A stretch of 64,000 bases of DNA, from assembly GCF_029867415.1 (NCBI RefSeq), contig NW_026705184.1, forward strand, positions 248,001 through 312,000. The letters run 5' to 3'. The notes under the pieces are model-generated. The model was not told where the DNA came from. It saw nothing but the letters and a program-made list of their open reading frames with translations, and made no database searches. This document shows, in pieces, positions 11,580 to 22,657 of this stretch (position 1 is its first letter; every line of letters begins with the position of its first letter). Origin of the DNA: Vicia villosa (lineage: Eukaryota > Streptophyta > Magnoliopsida > Fabales > Fabaceae). The position numbers were made by a program, and so were the translations under genes.

Positions 11580-13130
11580 ACCTCTACTTCTACCTACTAG
11601 GGGTTAGTTCACCAAAGGTAATATGTATGAGTTCTTCTATAGTCGTATTATTTTAAAAAGGAAATTTTAAAACAATTTTACTATTTTTCTTAGGTTCATA
11701 ACCAAGACCATCCTTATTTTAAGACGTTATTTGGTTTCCTAACAAAATATTCAAGTTATCTCCCTCCTTGGTGAAATTGACAAGTGTCTTTTGAAGATCG
11801 CAAATTTCATTTTTCAAATTATCACATTTGTTGCACTTGTCAAGTTCATCATATTCATTTAAAGTGTAAAAAAATTTGATTAGATCGTCTTGTCTCTCTC
11901 TCTCTATACCTCTCTCTCTCTCTAAGACTTTGTATTACTTCCAATAAGTTTTTTGTTTTTCAATTTAAAGGAAAAGATGGTCTATTTAGAGGTAGATATG
12001 ATTTGTTTGAGCTTACTTGTTTCTTTTGTTATCTTCTTGAAAATGATAAATAAATCTTGATGAGAAAAGTGAGAGGTTACATCATCGTCTTGATGATTTT
12101 CCATGAGGCATATATTTGCTTTTTCCTTATCATAGAATTCCATATCATCGTTATCCCAGGATATGTATGTTGTATTTACTTTTCTCTAGGATTTCTTGAA
12201 TTTTCTTTGATTTAATTTTCTTCTCAAGTTTTGAGGGAAGTTTCATCTTATGTTCCCTTTATCTCCATATTGATGACATGTAGGAATGAACGAGAGACTT
12301 TCTTCACTTTGCATCTAGAGCATTGAAGCTTGTTTTTTGTGCTTTAGGAATTCTTTGAATTTTTGAAACATGAATTCATTACTTTTACTTCGACACTCTT
12401 TATGTTTTGGCTCCATATATTTAATGCTTTTAGGTTTTAGTACGATTCTTTTTCTCTCTTTCTTGTCATCTTCTTTGTCGTCAGCAAGTCTTTTTGATTC
12501 CATCTCGTGTTCGTGTAATTTACCAAAAAGAGTGTGTGTTCATAGTCGCTAAATCTTTAAGTTCACAAATTGGAGTGACTTTGAGTTGTCAGCTACAGCT
12601 TAAACATCAAAGAATTATTACAACTAGTTCCACATTTGAAAATGTTTTCCCAAAGTTCTCATATTACTCACAATATGGGTAAATCGTGTTTGCATTTAAT
12701 TAATGATCTCTTCAGGTTTCTATATGAAAAGTTCATAATCATAGATTAATGTTCCTAACCTTGCCCTCTTTACCTCTACAGCTGCGTTATGGGTAATTTA
12801 GAGGATGTCCCACATTTTTTTGCAATCTCGCAGTGAGAAACTTGCAAAAACTCATCAAGACCAAGAGCGATAGTGACTGCCGCTTTAGCCTTCAAACTGC
12901 ACTGCACATTTTCTTTATCATCTTTGGTCAAATCCTTTTTAGGTTTGTAATATACAAATCCATTAACTTTGTGTGTAGGAATAAACAGACCTTCCTTCAC
13001 AACCTTCCAAATGCTACGATTCATCCCTTTTATGAAAAATTTTATTTTCTCTTTTCATAAACTATGCACTTCTCCATTTAAGGATAAATATTTGTTTAGT
13101 GAATAGCTTGAAGTCATTTTTCTTCCTATG
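11580..13130 (-). pseudogene. Ty1/copia (SIRE/Maximus-like) gag remnant
   Basis: Minus-strand pieces appear in gag order. 13024-12776 contains KAKAAVTIALGLDEFLQVS, typical of the UBN2/Retrotran_gag_2 domain. 12503-12315 is the charged stretch before the zinc knuckle. Near 12270 is a damaged knuckle (CHQYGDKGNI). 12160-12000 carries DKEKANICLMENHQDDD, and 11870-11650 has LVNFTKEGDNLNILLGNQ then GLGYEPK, the usual C-terminal gag signature. It then passes straight to the pre-RT linker, so protease and integrase are deleted. Confidence 0.85.
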
Positions 13131-13151
13131 GCGATTAGTATTTAACAAGAA

Positions 13152-13180
13152 TTAGGCTCTTATGCCACTTGTTGGATAAG
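13152..13180 (-). other. Primer-binding site of the minus-strand copia element
   Basis: The reverse complement reads CCAACAAGTGGCATAAGAGCC, close to the initiator-tRNA-Met site (TGGTATCAGAGC) used by copia elements, and placed directly after an LTR-like ...CCAACA end. This fixes the element's direction and puts its 5' LTR to the right, where the CACTA element inserted. Confidence 0.65.
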
Positions 13181-13534
13181 TGAGTTCAAGTACAAGAAGG
13201 GGTTACACTACTACAAATAACGGATCTAACATCGGACGCAAAATGTCTTTTACCTCGGCATTAGAAGCGAGGTAAACAAGGTCGTCATAAAAATTAAAGA
13301 CTTATCACCTCGGTGTTTAAAACACCGAGGTCTAATTTTATTAGCGCATGGGTTCGAAACCTAGCTTCTGCACTTTTATTATTTACAAAAACTAGCGACT
13401 TTTTATCTCGATTTATTAAGAAAACTAAGGGGTTATTAATTTTTTTTTAATAAAACTCGTTACATTGTTTACATAGAATATTAATAAAATAATTTGTTTA
13501 TAAACTACCGTGTTTATCCAAAATACTAATAAAT

Positions 13535-13965
13535 CACCCATGTTGTCGCACGGGTACATTTATTTGATATTTTATATATAATTTGTTTAGATATTTATAA
13601 TATTAAATAATAAATATAATTGTATAAAGAATAATTATATTTATGGAATTGCATAAGTTAAAATAATTTTGTACGGTGATTTTATGCTCAAATTTATATT
13701 GAAAGCAATATTTATATATAAAAAAAAAATTGTGTAAATTTAATTGATCGTGTCCCGTTAAAAATTTATCACGGGTACATTTATTTGATATTACATATAT
13801 ATAATTTGTTTAGATATTTATAATTTTAAATAATAAATATAATTGTATTAAGAATAATGATATTCATGCATTTGCATAAAATAATTTTGTAGGTGGTTTT
13901 ATGCTCAAATGTATATTGAAAGCAATATTTATATATAAAAAAATTGTGTGGATTTAACTGATCAT
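13535..13965 (-). repeat. Two-copy 221-bp repeat with Helitron-like sequence inside the CACTA
   Basis: CGGGTACATTTATTTGATATT begins at 13551 and again at 13772, each followed by a similar AT-rich run. The same sequence follows the terminal hairpin of the Helitron at 39243-40333, so the CACTA interior appears to contain part of a related Helitron. Confidence 0.65.
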
Positions 13966-14174
13966 GTCCCGTTAAAAGTTTATTTAATATGATATAAATT
14001 TTATTTAAATAAACATGTAGATATTTTATTGATAGTGTCCCGTAAAAAAAAATTTAACATTTGAAAATAAGAATTTTGTGTCTAATATAAAAACAATTGT
14101 TAGTTAAAATAAAAACATTTAAAGTATTATATTCATTGGTTCAACTTTTTGCATTAAATATTTGATTCATAAAG

Positions 14175-14681
14175 CTAAAATAAACTTGGTGAGATGTAAT
14201 TGGTTGATATAATGGGTGAGTGGTATAGTTGAGAGAGTAAGAAGTATATAGAATGAATAGGTGAGAACACGTAGGAGTATATGATTTGATTGAACTGTAG
14301 AAAATTTATTGGTTTATGAAAAGACAAAAGTAACCTTTTTACTATGGAAATTTTTTTAAAGGAAATGGCAGTATAGGAAGTGTGTTGGACTTCTCTTTTA
14401 TTTGCTTGATAGTAGATTATATTTTTTACACATAAAAAAATTAATTGACCATGAAGATCATATGTTGGATCTTCAATCCCTTGATATTCTCCAAGCCAAA
14501 AAAGAGTATTCTCTATGACTTTTTCTTGCATTTGTGTCTGATATGAACAAAAAATGGTTAGATTTCTGCTCAAATAAATACTTAAGAGCACAAATCTTAC
14601 ACCCAAATAATTTTCTGTTTTAGCAATCCATCGTAGAGAATTATTCATGGCAATCACTTTTGCAAACCTTAAACTCTTCAT
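14175..14681 (-). CDS. Hypothetical ORF of 168 codons in the CACTA interior
   Basis: An open frame of unusual length for this AT-rich region. The first half is mixed in composition (EKVIENTLFWLGEYQGIED region) and the second half is rich in Ile, Tyr and Ser, as expected of translated AT-rich DNA. No domain was recognised. A 30-bp motif around TGTTGGATCTTCAA occurs at about 14465 and again at 14685, spanning its 5' half. It could be a captured exon or a chance ORF. Confidence 0.2.
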   Translation of the reverse strand: MKSLRFAKVIAMNNSLRWIAKTENYLGVRFVLLSIYLSRNLTIFCSYQTQMQEKVIENTLFWLGEYQGIEDPTYDLHGQLIFLCVKNIIYYQANKREVQHTSYTAISFKKISIVKRLLLSFHKPINFLQFNQIIYSYVFSPIHSIYFLLSQLYHSPIISTNYISPSLF

Positions 14682-15338
14682 GATGTTGGATCTTCAAATC
14701 CTTGATATTCTGGGGAATATCAAATGATGGGTGCATAATATTCTAGGGAACAAAAAAAGGGTTAGATAAATAAATGATTTTCTCTTAAAGACTATTGCAA
14801 ATCTTAAAGTGGATGATAGTTTCAAGCGTTTTATGATGTTTCATAATGCTTTTATAATGGAAGTTATTTATGTTTCACGCGGATCACTAATGGTAATTTC
14901 TTAGGCGTTGATAGTCATGAAATAGATGGCAAGGATTTGATTAAGGATTTGGTTAATATCCTCAAATTTAACGCTAAATATTCTCTCGATTCTTAGGAAA
15001 ATTGACGGGTTATAACATTTATTTACAAATAAAAAATACAATTAAAATATAGGTTCCAATGTTCCCTCGGTTTTTTTGGAAATGAGATGGGTTAGAACAA
15101 TTAATTTACAAATGAAAAATACAATTAAAAGAGAGGTTAGAACACCGATGCGGCGCGCATGCATTGCAATCATATCACCAGAATAGCAATGATCAGCTTT
15201 ATTCAATTCGTAACGCCTCTTTTAGATTATCAAGGAGGCTTTTGTGCTATTTAAACGTCTCGTTGGATCTTCAAACATTATTTCAAAGTCTTTTCCTATT
15301 TTTAACATCTCATTACCAACTCTCTGTGTCTTGTTTCT

Positions 15339-15965
15339 TTGTTTCAAAGTCCTATTGTTTCAAAAATAGATGCAAATATGTTGTTTGTTATCAACGAAAA
15401 GCATGTAGATTTCAATGATTTCGACCGTTTTGAACTAAAGAAAGTTGTTAACAAACAGAGGTTGAATGGTTACTTTCACATTCTTCATGGCCCTGTATAC
15501 ACTAATCTCGTTAAAGAGTTATGGATGAATGTCTTTGTTGTACCAATTGGTCATGATGAAGTCATCCAGTCCTATGTCAATGGCTCTCATTTCTTCATTA
15601 TTCCATCACTGATTGTAATGACAATCAATTGTCAAGAGACGAGTAGTATGAATTCAACAATGTCTACTCAATCCAACTTCACCGAATTTATGCCAACCAA
15701 AATAAGTTCTCTAGTCCTGCTTCTTACTCCCAACTGCAAAATTTTGGTTTTAACTTATAGTGGCAAATCTCCGTCCAAGAGAGAAATATCTAAAAACGCT
15801 TACTTGGTATGACAAGCATCTCTTGTTATTCCTCACCTAAAACATCATACTTAATCTTCCTCTGGCCATTTTCAACTTCTTGAAGGAAATGATAAATACT
15901 TCTCAGGGATAGTTAGGAGTAATGTTGAAGATAAGTGGACCGAGAAGTTTGAATTTGTTGAGTAG
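15339..15965 (+). pseudogene. Transposon-associated protein fragment (legume PF20167-like family)
   Basis: The frame from 15339 includes NKQRLNGYFHILHGPVYTNL, then VPIGHDEVIQSYVNG and ITPSL-like sequence. These are recalled features of a legume transposon-associated family with a 'putative plant transposon protein' domain; the function is unknown. After the frame closes at 15812, LLLFL and LPLAIFNFLKEMI appear in a shifted frame, so the reading frame is broken. It probably represents cargo of the CACTA element. The family name is from memory and needs a profile search. Confidence 0.5.
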
Positions 15966-16405
15966 TTTTCTTTGTTGTTTTTTTATTATTATTATTATCA
16001 ATGAAATATTTCTTTTTTCTATTATTGTCTATTATTGTTTATTGATAACAAATTTTCTAAGCATTACTAACTAACAAAAAAAACATGGCATCTAAAAAAG
16101 ACGTCAAGTGATAAATCGTTGAAAAAAAATTTAAATGCGGCAACAAGGATTCGAAGCGAAGTTTCTTATAGCTATATTACCTTGGTTCTTAAGAAAATCG
16201 AGGAAACAGGTTTATTAATTTTTTTATAGATAAAAAAATGTGATAAGTTATAGTTGTGTTACCTCAGTTTTTTATAACACCGGCGTAACATGTTGTTTAT
16301 CTTATTAAAAAATAAAATATTGCACTCCTAGGACATATCCTCTCGATTTTTAGCATGTTGGAGATGAAAGTTTCGTCATAAAAAGTGTTATTTGTTGTAG
16401 TGTTA

Positions 16406-17085
16406 AATGTGATACACAAACTCACTCAGTTTTCTAAAAGACTTCCCATTGATACGCTACAGCAAGTCTTAGGGGCAACTGTTCTGGGCCGACCACATGT
16501 CCAAAAAGGGAAAAGTCCAAACATCGATCCAAAATCACTCCACCAAGTCATTAAAGGTACAATATAACTCTACTCTAGAGCCATAAATCGAATTCTTGAT
16601 ATGGACTTCTGCATACTGTTAGATGTCATCATACGACCCCCCGCATTCCACACTGAAAAGTAAGGGACGTTCATAATCGTCCCTCATATACAAGGCATCC
16701 CACGTGATATTTAAGGTATTCTTTAAACCATAACCTCACTCTTTTACTTATTTGAACGTTAGAATGCTAACCTTGCATGTCCATCCTCATGCCGTCGCAT
16801 CGGAGACCTACTCCACCGCATCAAAAATCTCCTCTACCATTTTACCTAACATTTGTTATTCCCTAGCAAAATAGTTTTCTTAAATGTGCATCTAACAAGG
16901 ACCTCCGAAAAAATATCTAGAGGTAAACTCTTGCTAACTTTAGTATATAATAAAAAGAAAGATACACTCTTAGATAGGTTATGATTAGATTTTTTAAAAT
17001 ATCTTAGAAATTTGTAAAGGGTGTTTTAATAATTTAACACAAGGAGTTAATAAGTCAATCTCTGTCCCTCTCGCACAGTTTCTTT
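16406..17085 (+). other. LTR-like spacer upstream of the MYB gene
   Basis: Segments near 16640-16820 (GGGACGTTCATAATCGTCCC, a perfect 20-bp palindrome, then an AACCTCACTC...TTGAACG run) resemble the 3' part of legume gypsy LTRs. No coding sequence was seen. This material forms the distal promoter of the MYB gene. Confidence 0.4.
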
Positions 17086-17087
17086 CA

Positions 17088-17104
17088 AAGCACATATATA
17101 TTAT
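17088..17104 (+). promoter_or_regulatory. Possible TATA region of the MYB gene
   Basis: CACATATATATTATGAGG lies about 70-85 bp before the MYB start codon, a reasonable TATA position for a plant gene with a short leader. No transcript evidence is available. Confidence 0.3.
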
Positions 17105-17173
17105 GAGGGTTAGAGATGATGCCATATACTTTTCTTTGGACTATTAAGGAAAACGTATCGATATCAATTGAAT

Positions 17174-18078
17174 ATGGAGAAAAGTAAGAGCATAGGTGTG
17201 AGAAAAGGTGCATGGACATATGAAGAAGATAAGCTTCTAATAGCTTGCATTAACAAGTATGGTGAAGGAAAATGGCATTTAGTTCCTAAAATAGCAGGTA
17301 TATACACTACAGTACAATTGTCATGCATAATTCATATTTTATATATATCCTAATGTTAAAATTTGTTACTCTATGTAGGTTTGAATAGGTGCCGCAAAAG
17401 TTGTAGATTGAGATGGATGAATTATTTAAACCCAACAATCAATAGAGAAAGTTTTGAGGAAGATGAAATTGATATGATTTTAAGGTTACACAAACTCTTA
17501 GGAAATAGGTATACTATCATGATAAAAAAATATATTAATATTACATCATACATGCTCCTATTAATTATTACTAATATCTCAGCTATTAATCATGATATAG
17601 ATGGTCATTGATTGCTGGAAGGCTTCCGGGTAGAACAGCTAATGATGTGAAGAATTATTGGCACACAAACTTGCGCAAGAAAGTGGTTTCTGAAAAAGAA
17701 GAAAATGAAGAAAAAGAAAAATTTAAAGAAACCATGAAAGCTCATGAAGTTATCAAACCTAGACCTCTAAGTTTTTCAACTTATTCACCTTGGTTGAATG
17801 GGAAACACAATTTTGTGAGTAATGGCAGTGCATCAAAACTCGCTATAGCGTCTTCAAGTGAAGATGGTAATGCTCCAAGAGAGTGTTGCAATATTGGTGA
17901 TGCACAACCATGTGTTGGTAATGAGGCACTTTCTACAAGCTATGAGGACATTGGTTCTGGCTCTTTATTGCAAGAGGATAATTCTACTTTTGAGTTTTCA
18001 AATGTGGAGGATTTTTTTGCTAATAGCCCCACTATCAGTGATTCCTACTGGAATTCCAATTTCCTTTGGGATCTTTAA
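17174..18078 (+). CDS. R2R3-MYB transcription factor, anthocyanin-activator type (subgroup 6)
   Basis: Three exons: 17174-17297, 17379-17508 (130 bp, the classic R2R3-MYB second exon) and 17601-18078, all with GT-AG introns and matching phases. They encode 243 residues. R2 has Trp14, Trp34 and Trp54; R3 has Phe67, Trp86 and Trp105. Residues 98-101 are ANDV within [11 protein letters not shown], the mark of dicot anthocyanin MYBs, and 137-143 are KPRPLSF, matching the subgroup-6 signature. The bHLH-contact motif lies at Asp73-Arg92, with Met74 where Leu is usual. Such proteins act in the nucleus with bHLH and WD40 partners to switch on late anthocyanin genes. The ATG at 17174 is used because the frame upstream has only a TTG. 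No stop or frameshift is present, so the gene looks functional. Which flavonoid tissue it controls cannot be told. Confidence 0.92.
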
Positions 18079-18879
18079 GGTGGAAAAGTGATGGAGTTGA
18101 AAATAAGAAAAATATGGTTTGCATGCTATTGCATTTGTCTAAGGGTGATTTATATGTGATTTTTTTATGCGTGGTATCAATAAGTTGAGTAGTAAAAGAT
18201 GCATTAAATACTCACAAACTGTGAATTTGGGGCTGAATAAATTGTATTAATTTTGGTGTGCTGGGAAAATTTTATTGATGTTGTTTTATTTATGTTCTTT
18301 TGTAAGTTGGTATTTGTGTAGCAATGTTGATATGAACTTAGGGCATCTCCAATGTAAATACTTTATTTGAGATGCATAATCAAATGAGTAATGCATTTTA
18401 CACTAACCGTACTATTTTAGTAAACATTTCTCTGTTTCTTTCTCATAAAAAATAAATAATAAAACATTGCTCTATTCTAAGCACATGCTTCGTTTATTAT
18501 TTTTTTAATGTATTTTGTCTTTTGTAAAAGATTCCTTTTTTCTTGTCATGTTAAGTATCTCACTTATACTATACTTTATTCCTCAAATAAAAAACTCTCT
18601 AGTGTTCTTTTTAAATAATATTTATATATTTTCTACTATATTAATTATTGTTTTACAAATTTTCGGATTCACTTCAGAACCAGTGGATTTCACCTGGATT
18701 AATAGTCTATCTAGAATAGCAAGTTCAGGCTTAAATAGTTAATGGATCGGAAAGATTATTTCAGCTAAAGTCTAGAGTATGGTAATATCTGATTGAAATA
18801 CAATATGTAACACATTTATGACTTATAAGGGATATTAGGATCTGAGATTTGGACAATCATGCTTAATTCTCAATCATCA
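18079..18879. other. 3' flank of the MYB gene
   Basis: AT-rich. A GGGCATCTCCAATG motif near 18340, common at MITE ends, suggests a small decayed MITE, but no partner end was found. The 75-codon open frame at 18515 has no recognised domain. Confidence 0.35.
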
Positions 18880-19073
18880 TTAAGAGATTATGTGAATTAG
18901 GGACAAAGACCTTAATTTATCTCTAATGGATTTTCTTGTAAGGCCTCTCAGATCAACTATATAGAGAAAAAAGCGCAAGGAGAAAAGGGGAAAAATAATT
19001 CATAAAAAAAATTGATTGTGATTTTACTGGCCCTCACTAGTAGAGTTATCATTGGTGTACTTTTACAAATATA
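18880..19073 (+). mobile_element. Right part of a gypsy 5' LTR
   Basis: A TATA-like ACTATATAGAG near 18957 and an end at ...GTACTTTTACA lie directly before a primer-binding-like site. The left boundary was not located. No 3' partner is present because the element is truncated after its RT start. Confidence 0.5.
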
Positions 19074-19095
19074 TTTGGCACCTATCGTGAGGCCC
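19074..19095 (+). other. Gypsy primer-binding site region
   Basis: TTTGGCACCTATCGTGAGGC resembles the TGGCGCCTACCGTGGGGCCC motif that follows the 5' LTR in many plant gypsy elements. Confidence 0.6.
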
Positions 19096-19880
19096 GATAA
19101 AACTTACCAGGGCCACAGACACCCATTCCAACAGTGATCCAACCCCACCACAGCCAACAACATTAACAACAACAATGATTAAGTTACTATAGAAAAGATG
19201 ATAGCCGCTAAGGAGGAGTTACGTCTTTAGAACAAAGTGTTACATGAGTGTCGATGACATAAAACACCTGCAGCAACACGCAAAGTTTGATGTGATTGAG
19301 GACAAGGAAACTATAGATCCCCCTGCCACTCACAGCAGAGATCAAGGATGCTCCGGCCCCTAGAAATTTCAAGCCACCATATTGGTGTCATTCGATGGCA
19401 AGAGCGATCCCCAAGAGGGCATAATTTCCATCAACACCTAAATAGAATTCATTGTCTATATGACTCTTTGAAGTGCAAAATGATGGTCAGAACGTTCAAG
19501 GAGACCGCTCTCATATGTTATACGAGCTTTCTTAGGTTCTTAGTATCGAGCTAACAAGATTTAACAAGAAAGATGGTTCACCATTTTTTGGCCAGCAAAC
19601 GCATAAAGATTTCCACTAAAAGCCTATTCAATAATCGCCAAGGCTATTACAAATCCTTGCACAAGTATTTGGTCAAACTTAATGAAGAGACCATCAGGGT
19701 CGCCAATCAACTCTAGGAGATGTTCGTTGGGGCTTTCTAGAACTGCCTCAAGGTCGGACACTTCAACGAATCCTTGTTCTAAAACTCGACAGCTTCGATG
19801 GAAGAGGTATTAACTAGAGCATAATGTTACATCAAAGGAGAATAAAGAAACTCTAAAAAAAATAACATGATATGTAAGGG

Positions 19881-19915
<35 letters not shown>

Positions 19916-21514
19916 TAGATAGATAGATAGATAGATAGATGGTGAAAAATTGGAGGTGTCAGGCCAGCAACGAAATCAGAACTCAATACTAATTCGATAA
20001 AAGGTTGTGTTTAAGCCTACCAGAAGTCGTTTGGAATATTTCCCCCCTCCGAACACGAGAAGAGATCATGTCCTCTAAGACATCTATCATACCAAGGTCA
20101 TTCTTGAACACCTTACCCCCTAGGAAGATATAACGGGCAGTGATCCAGAGAGATGGTGCAAATATCATAACATACATGGTTACCACATAAATGATTTTCA
20201 CTACCTGAATCGAGAGACTGAGAAGCTAATCCAAGAAGGCTCTTGTTCGAGAGATACATGTTGGATAGTTCCCAGTATTCAAGCAAAAGAGCACCACAGG
20301 CAAGGACAGACCTATAAAGAATACAGATACTAAGGAGAACTTAGCGTTAGGGAGAAAGAAGTGATCCTGACCAAGCAACCTACACTTTGAATATGATTGT
20401 AGGGGGTTTTGTGAAAGGCATAGTTATCAGCTCGTCAAGAAAGAGATTTGATCTCAAAGTAATGTATATCGCTAATGTCTGACCCACGCATAAAGTAGTT
20501 GGTATACCAGAAATTAGCTTCCCTAGCAAGGACACGAAGAAAGTCTTATCCCACAAAACTGATCCCATGGTGATTAACTTATAGATGCGTTTCTATAATG
20601 TCAAGAGAGTCATGGTGGATCCCGCCCGGTAGCTTAGGTGATGTCCTTTAATGACATGCATTTAAAGGTTTTAGATGGATCCAGAATGCCTACAACCTAT
20701 CATAGGTTTTCTGGTAAGTATTTTAGGATAGTATGTGAATGTTTGAGGATATGTCTCGATGCTCACAACATTCATAATGGGAAGGAATGTCAAGGTCGTA
20801 GAAATGAGATACCTAGTAGTGAATGCCCCTTCCTCATATAATATCATCCTTGGAAGGATTTTGCTCAATGCCTTGGGAGCTATTTTATCTACCTTACATC
20901 TGACAATGAAATACCCTTTAGAAAATAGGCGGGTAGGCGTGGTTAGTGGAGATCAGGAAATTGCAAGAAAATGTTACCATGATAGCTTAAGGCTTAAAAT
21001 AAATGGGAAAGAAACCTCATCATAGAACGCCCCACAGGGCCAACTATGCCGATTTAGACCCCAGGGTTGATTCCTTGGAAGACTAGTTCACACCGATAGA
21101 AGAGATGAAAGTAGTACATATAGTCCTCATATTCACCAAATCAGACATACAGGGACGTCATTAGTTGAGAAAGAGGAGATCGACATTTTCCAATTTCTCT
21201 AGAAGAACATAGACCTATTTGTGTGGGCACAATTCGACATGCTTGAAATAGACCCCGACACAATGTGTCACCATCTCTCCGTCAAGCCCTACTTCAAGCA
21301 TGTCGTAAAAAGGAAGCATAAACAGGTAGAGGACAAGAGAATAGTTATCTCCGAAGAGGTAAACAAAGTGAAAGATGTTATTTTTATACAAGAGATTACA
21401 TACCCAACTAAGTTTCCTGACATAGTGATGGTTAAAACGACGTTAGGCAAATGGCTAATATGTGTAGATTTCACCAAATTCTATCAAGCATGTTCTGAGG
21501 AAGCAAAAAAATAA
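19096..21514 (+). pseudogene. Ty3/gypsy (Tat-like) gag, protease and start of RT
   Basis: Broken frames follow the order of a gypsy polyprotein. 19570-19830 gives the gag core (SLHKYLVKLNEETIRV, then VGHFNES). 20130-20240 gives WCKYHNIHGYHINDFH and EKLIQEG, the gag tail. 20390-20600 reads MIVGGFVKGI, then DPMVINL and VKRVMVDP, the protease approach. 20759-21025 reads MRYLVVNAPSSYNIILGR, then STLHLTMKYPLENRRVGVV, the protease-end region. 21221-21514 begins the RT with FIQEITYPTKFPDIVMVK and GKWLICVDFT. The element stops there, before the catalytic YVDD. Stops and a microsatellite interrupt it. Confidence 0.85.
19881..19940 (+). repeat. (GACA)n(GATA)n microsatellite
   Basis: About eight AGAC units followed by about seven AGAT units, inside the gypsy gag remnant. 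It is a compound tetranucleotide repeat that probably arose by GACA-to-GATA transition and slippage. Confidence 0.95.
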
Positions 21515-21862
21515 CCATTTAATTGATTGAGCACAAAAGGTTAATCGATTAATCTTTTTAAATTCGAAACTTTGTAACAAGCAATAGATTAACCCTAAGG
21601 ATAAAATTGATAAAAAAAAAAAAACCTAGACCTGCATACTACATCAATCAATTAGAATTGATTTTCATTATTTCCTTAATCAATTAAAAGGCTATTTAAC
21701 CGATTAAAATCAGCCTACCAAGAGGTAAATTGATTTATCTTCTTATCATCCCATCTCAAATCATATCTTCATCAATTTTATCTTTTGTTTCCTTGCTTCT
21801 TGTTTTCTTTGGTGTTCTTAGGTACTATTCTAGTATTTTGCATCATCATCATCATTACTATA
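21515..21862. other. Spacer with TTAATCGATTAA-like motifs
   Basis: AT-rich, with several TTGATTAATC/AATCAATTA words (21521-21735). It separates the truncated gypsy RT from the next ORF remnant and shows no coding. It may be a retrotransposon tail. Confidence 0.4.
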
Positions 21863-22657
21863 ATGGCACCAAAGAGAGTCTAAACCACTAGAAGTTCCTA
21901 TGTTTCATTCTACGTCTCAGATGATTTCTCCTCACAAGAGCAAGAAGAAATTTTATCAAAAAAATTGCTGGAAAAAATCTCACTCCAACTCACTTCATGG
22001 ATGAAAGCTTCTTTGAAAATTCTAAATTGTTTGTTGCTTTTGTTCAAACCACCATGAACAATTTCATCTACAGCAGGCCAGAAGAAATTTTTCAAAAGAT
22101 GACAAAAAAATTATGCTCATCTCAGCTACAAAATGGAATCATCAAGACTGAGGTATGTAAGCAAGAGAGCATTCTCTCCCTCTGGAAAAATTTGTTGGTA
22201 TTTGTGATCTTCCTTGCTCCAACTCTCTACAAATTGGAGGTTCCATAATAAATTGAAGATTTTGATTACATTTTCACCTCTAAATCTCTTTTATAAAATC
22301 TAGGTGAGGGTCACATACTTTCCCTCGTCACTAGATATGTGCGTTCAGAAATTTGTCTCTTACATATATGTCAACGCACATTCACATCCCAAGGAAATTC
22401 CATCTAGGGAAAGTCTCCAAAATAGATGTTGTTTTGACTTGGTTGCTAACCAATAAAATTGAAACTAATTGTACTAGCGGGGTGAGCTATCATATGGTAA
22501 GAGCCGAAGAAAGGGTAATGTGTGGTTGTCATACAGTCACTTGATTACGAAGATTGTAGAACATTTTAGATTTGATTTAGAAGGAAGAGATTCGGTGGAA
22601 AATGCAATCAAATTAGCATGTCGCTGCCTAGGATAGATGTATTATAATCACCATAAT

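Larger units (their letters stand above)
13206..16402. mobile_element. CACTA (CMC/En-Spm) element, non-autonomous, complete ends
   Basis: It begins CACTACTACAAATAAC and ends GTTATTTGTTGTAGTG, an inverted repeat matching 15 of 16 positions. It is flanked by the 3-bp duplication TTA (13203-13205 and 16403-16405), the size CACTA transposases make. Subterminal short repeats with ACCTCGG/CCGAGGT words lie inside both ends (for example 13252-13345 and 16180-16285). Length is 3197 bp. No TNP2/transposase domain is visible, so mobility would depend on a transposase in trans. The interior carries foreign material described separately. Confidence 0.9.

Noticed and set aside
17858..18091. Alternative ORF overlapping the MYB gene
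   Set aside because: Shifted-frame shadow of MYB exon 3.
19989..20868. Minus-strand ORFs of 62-70 codons
   Set aside because: They lie opposite the plus-strand gypsy gag-protease remnant, which has recognisable protein motifs.
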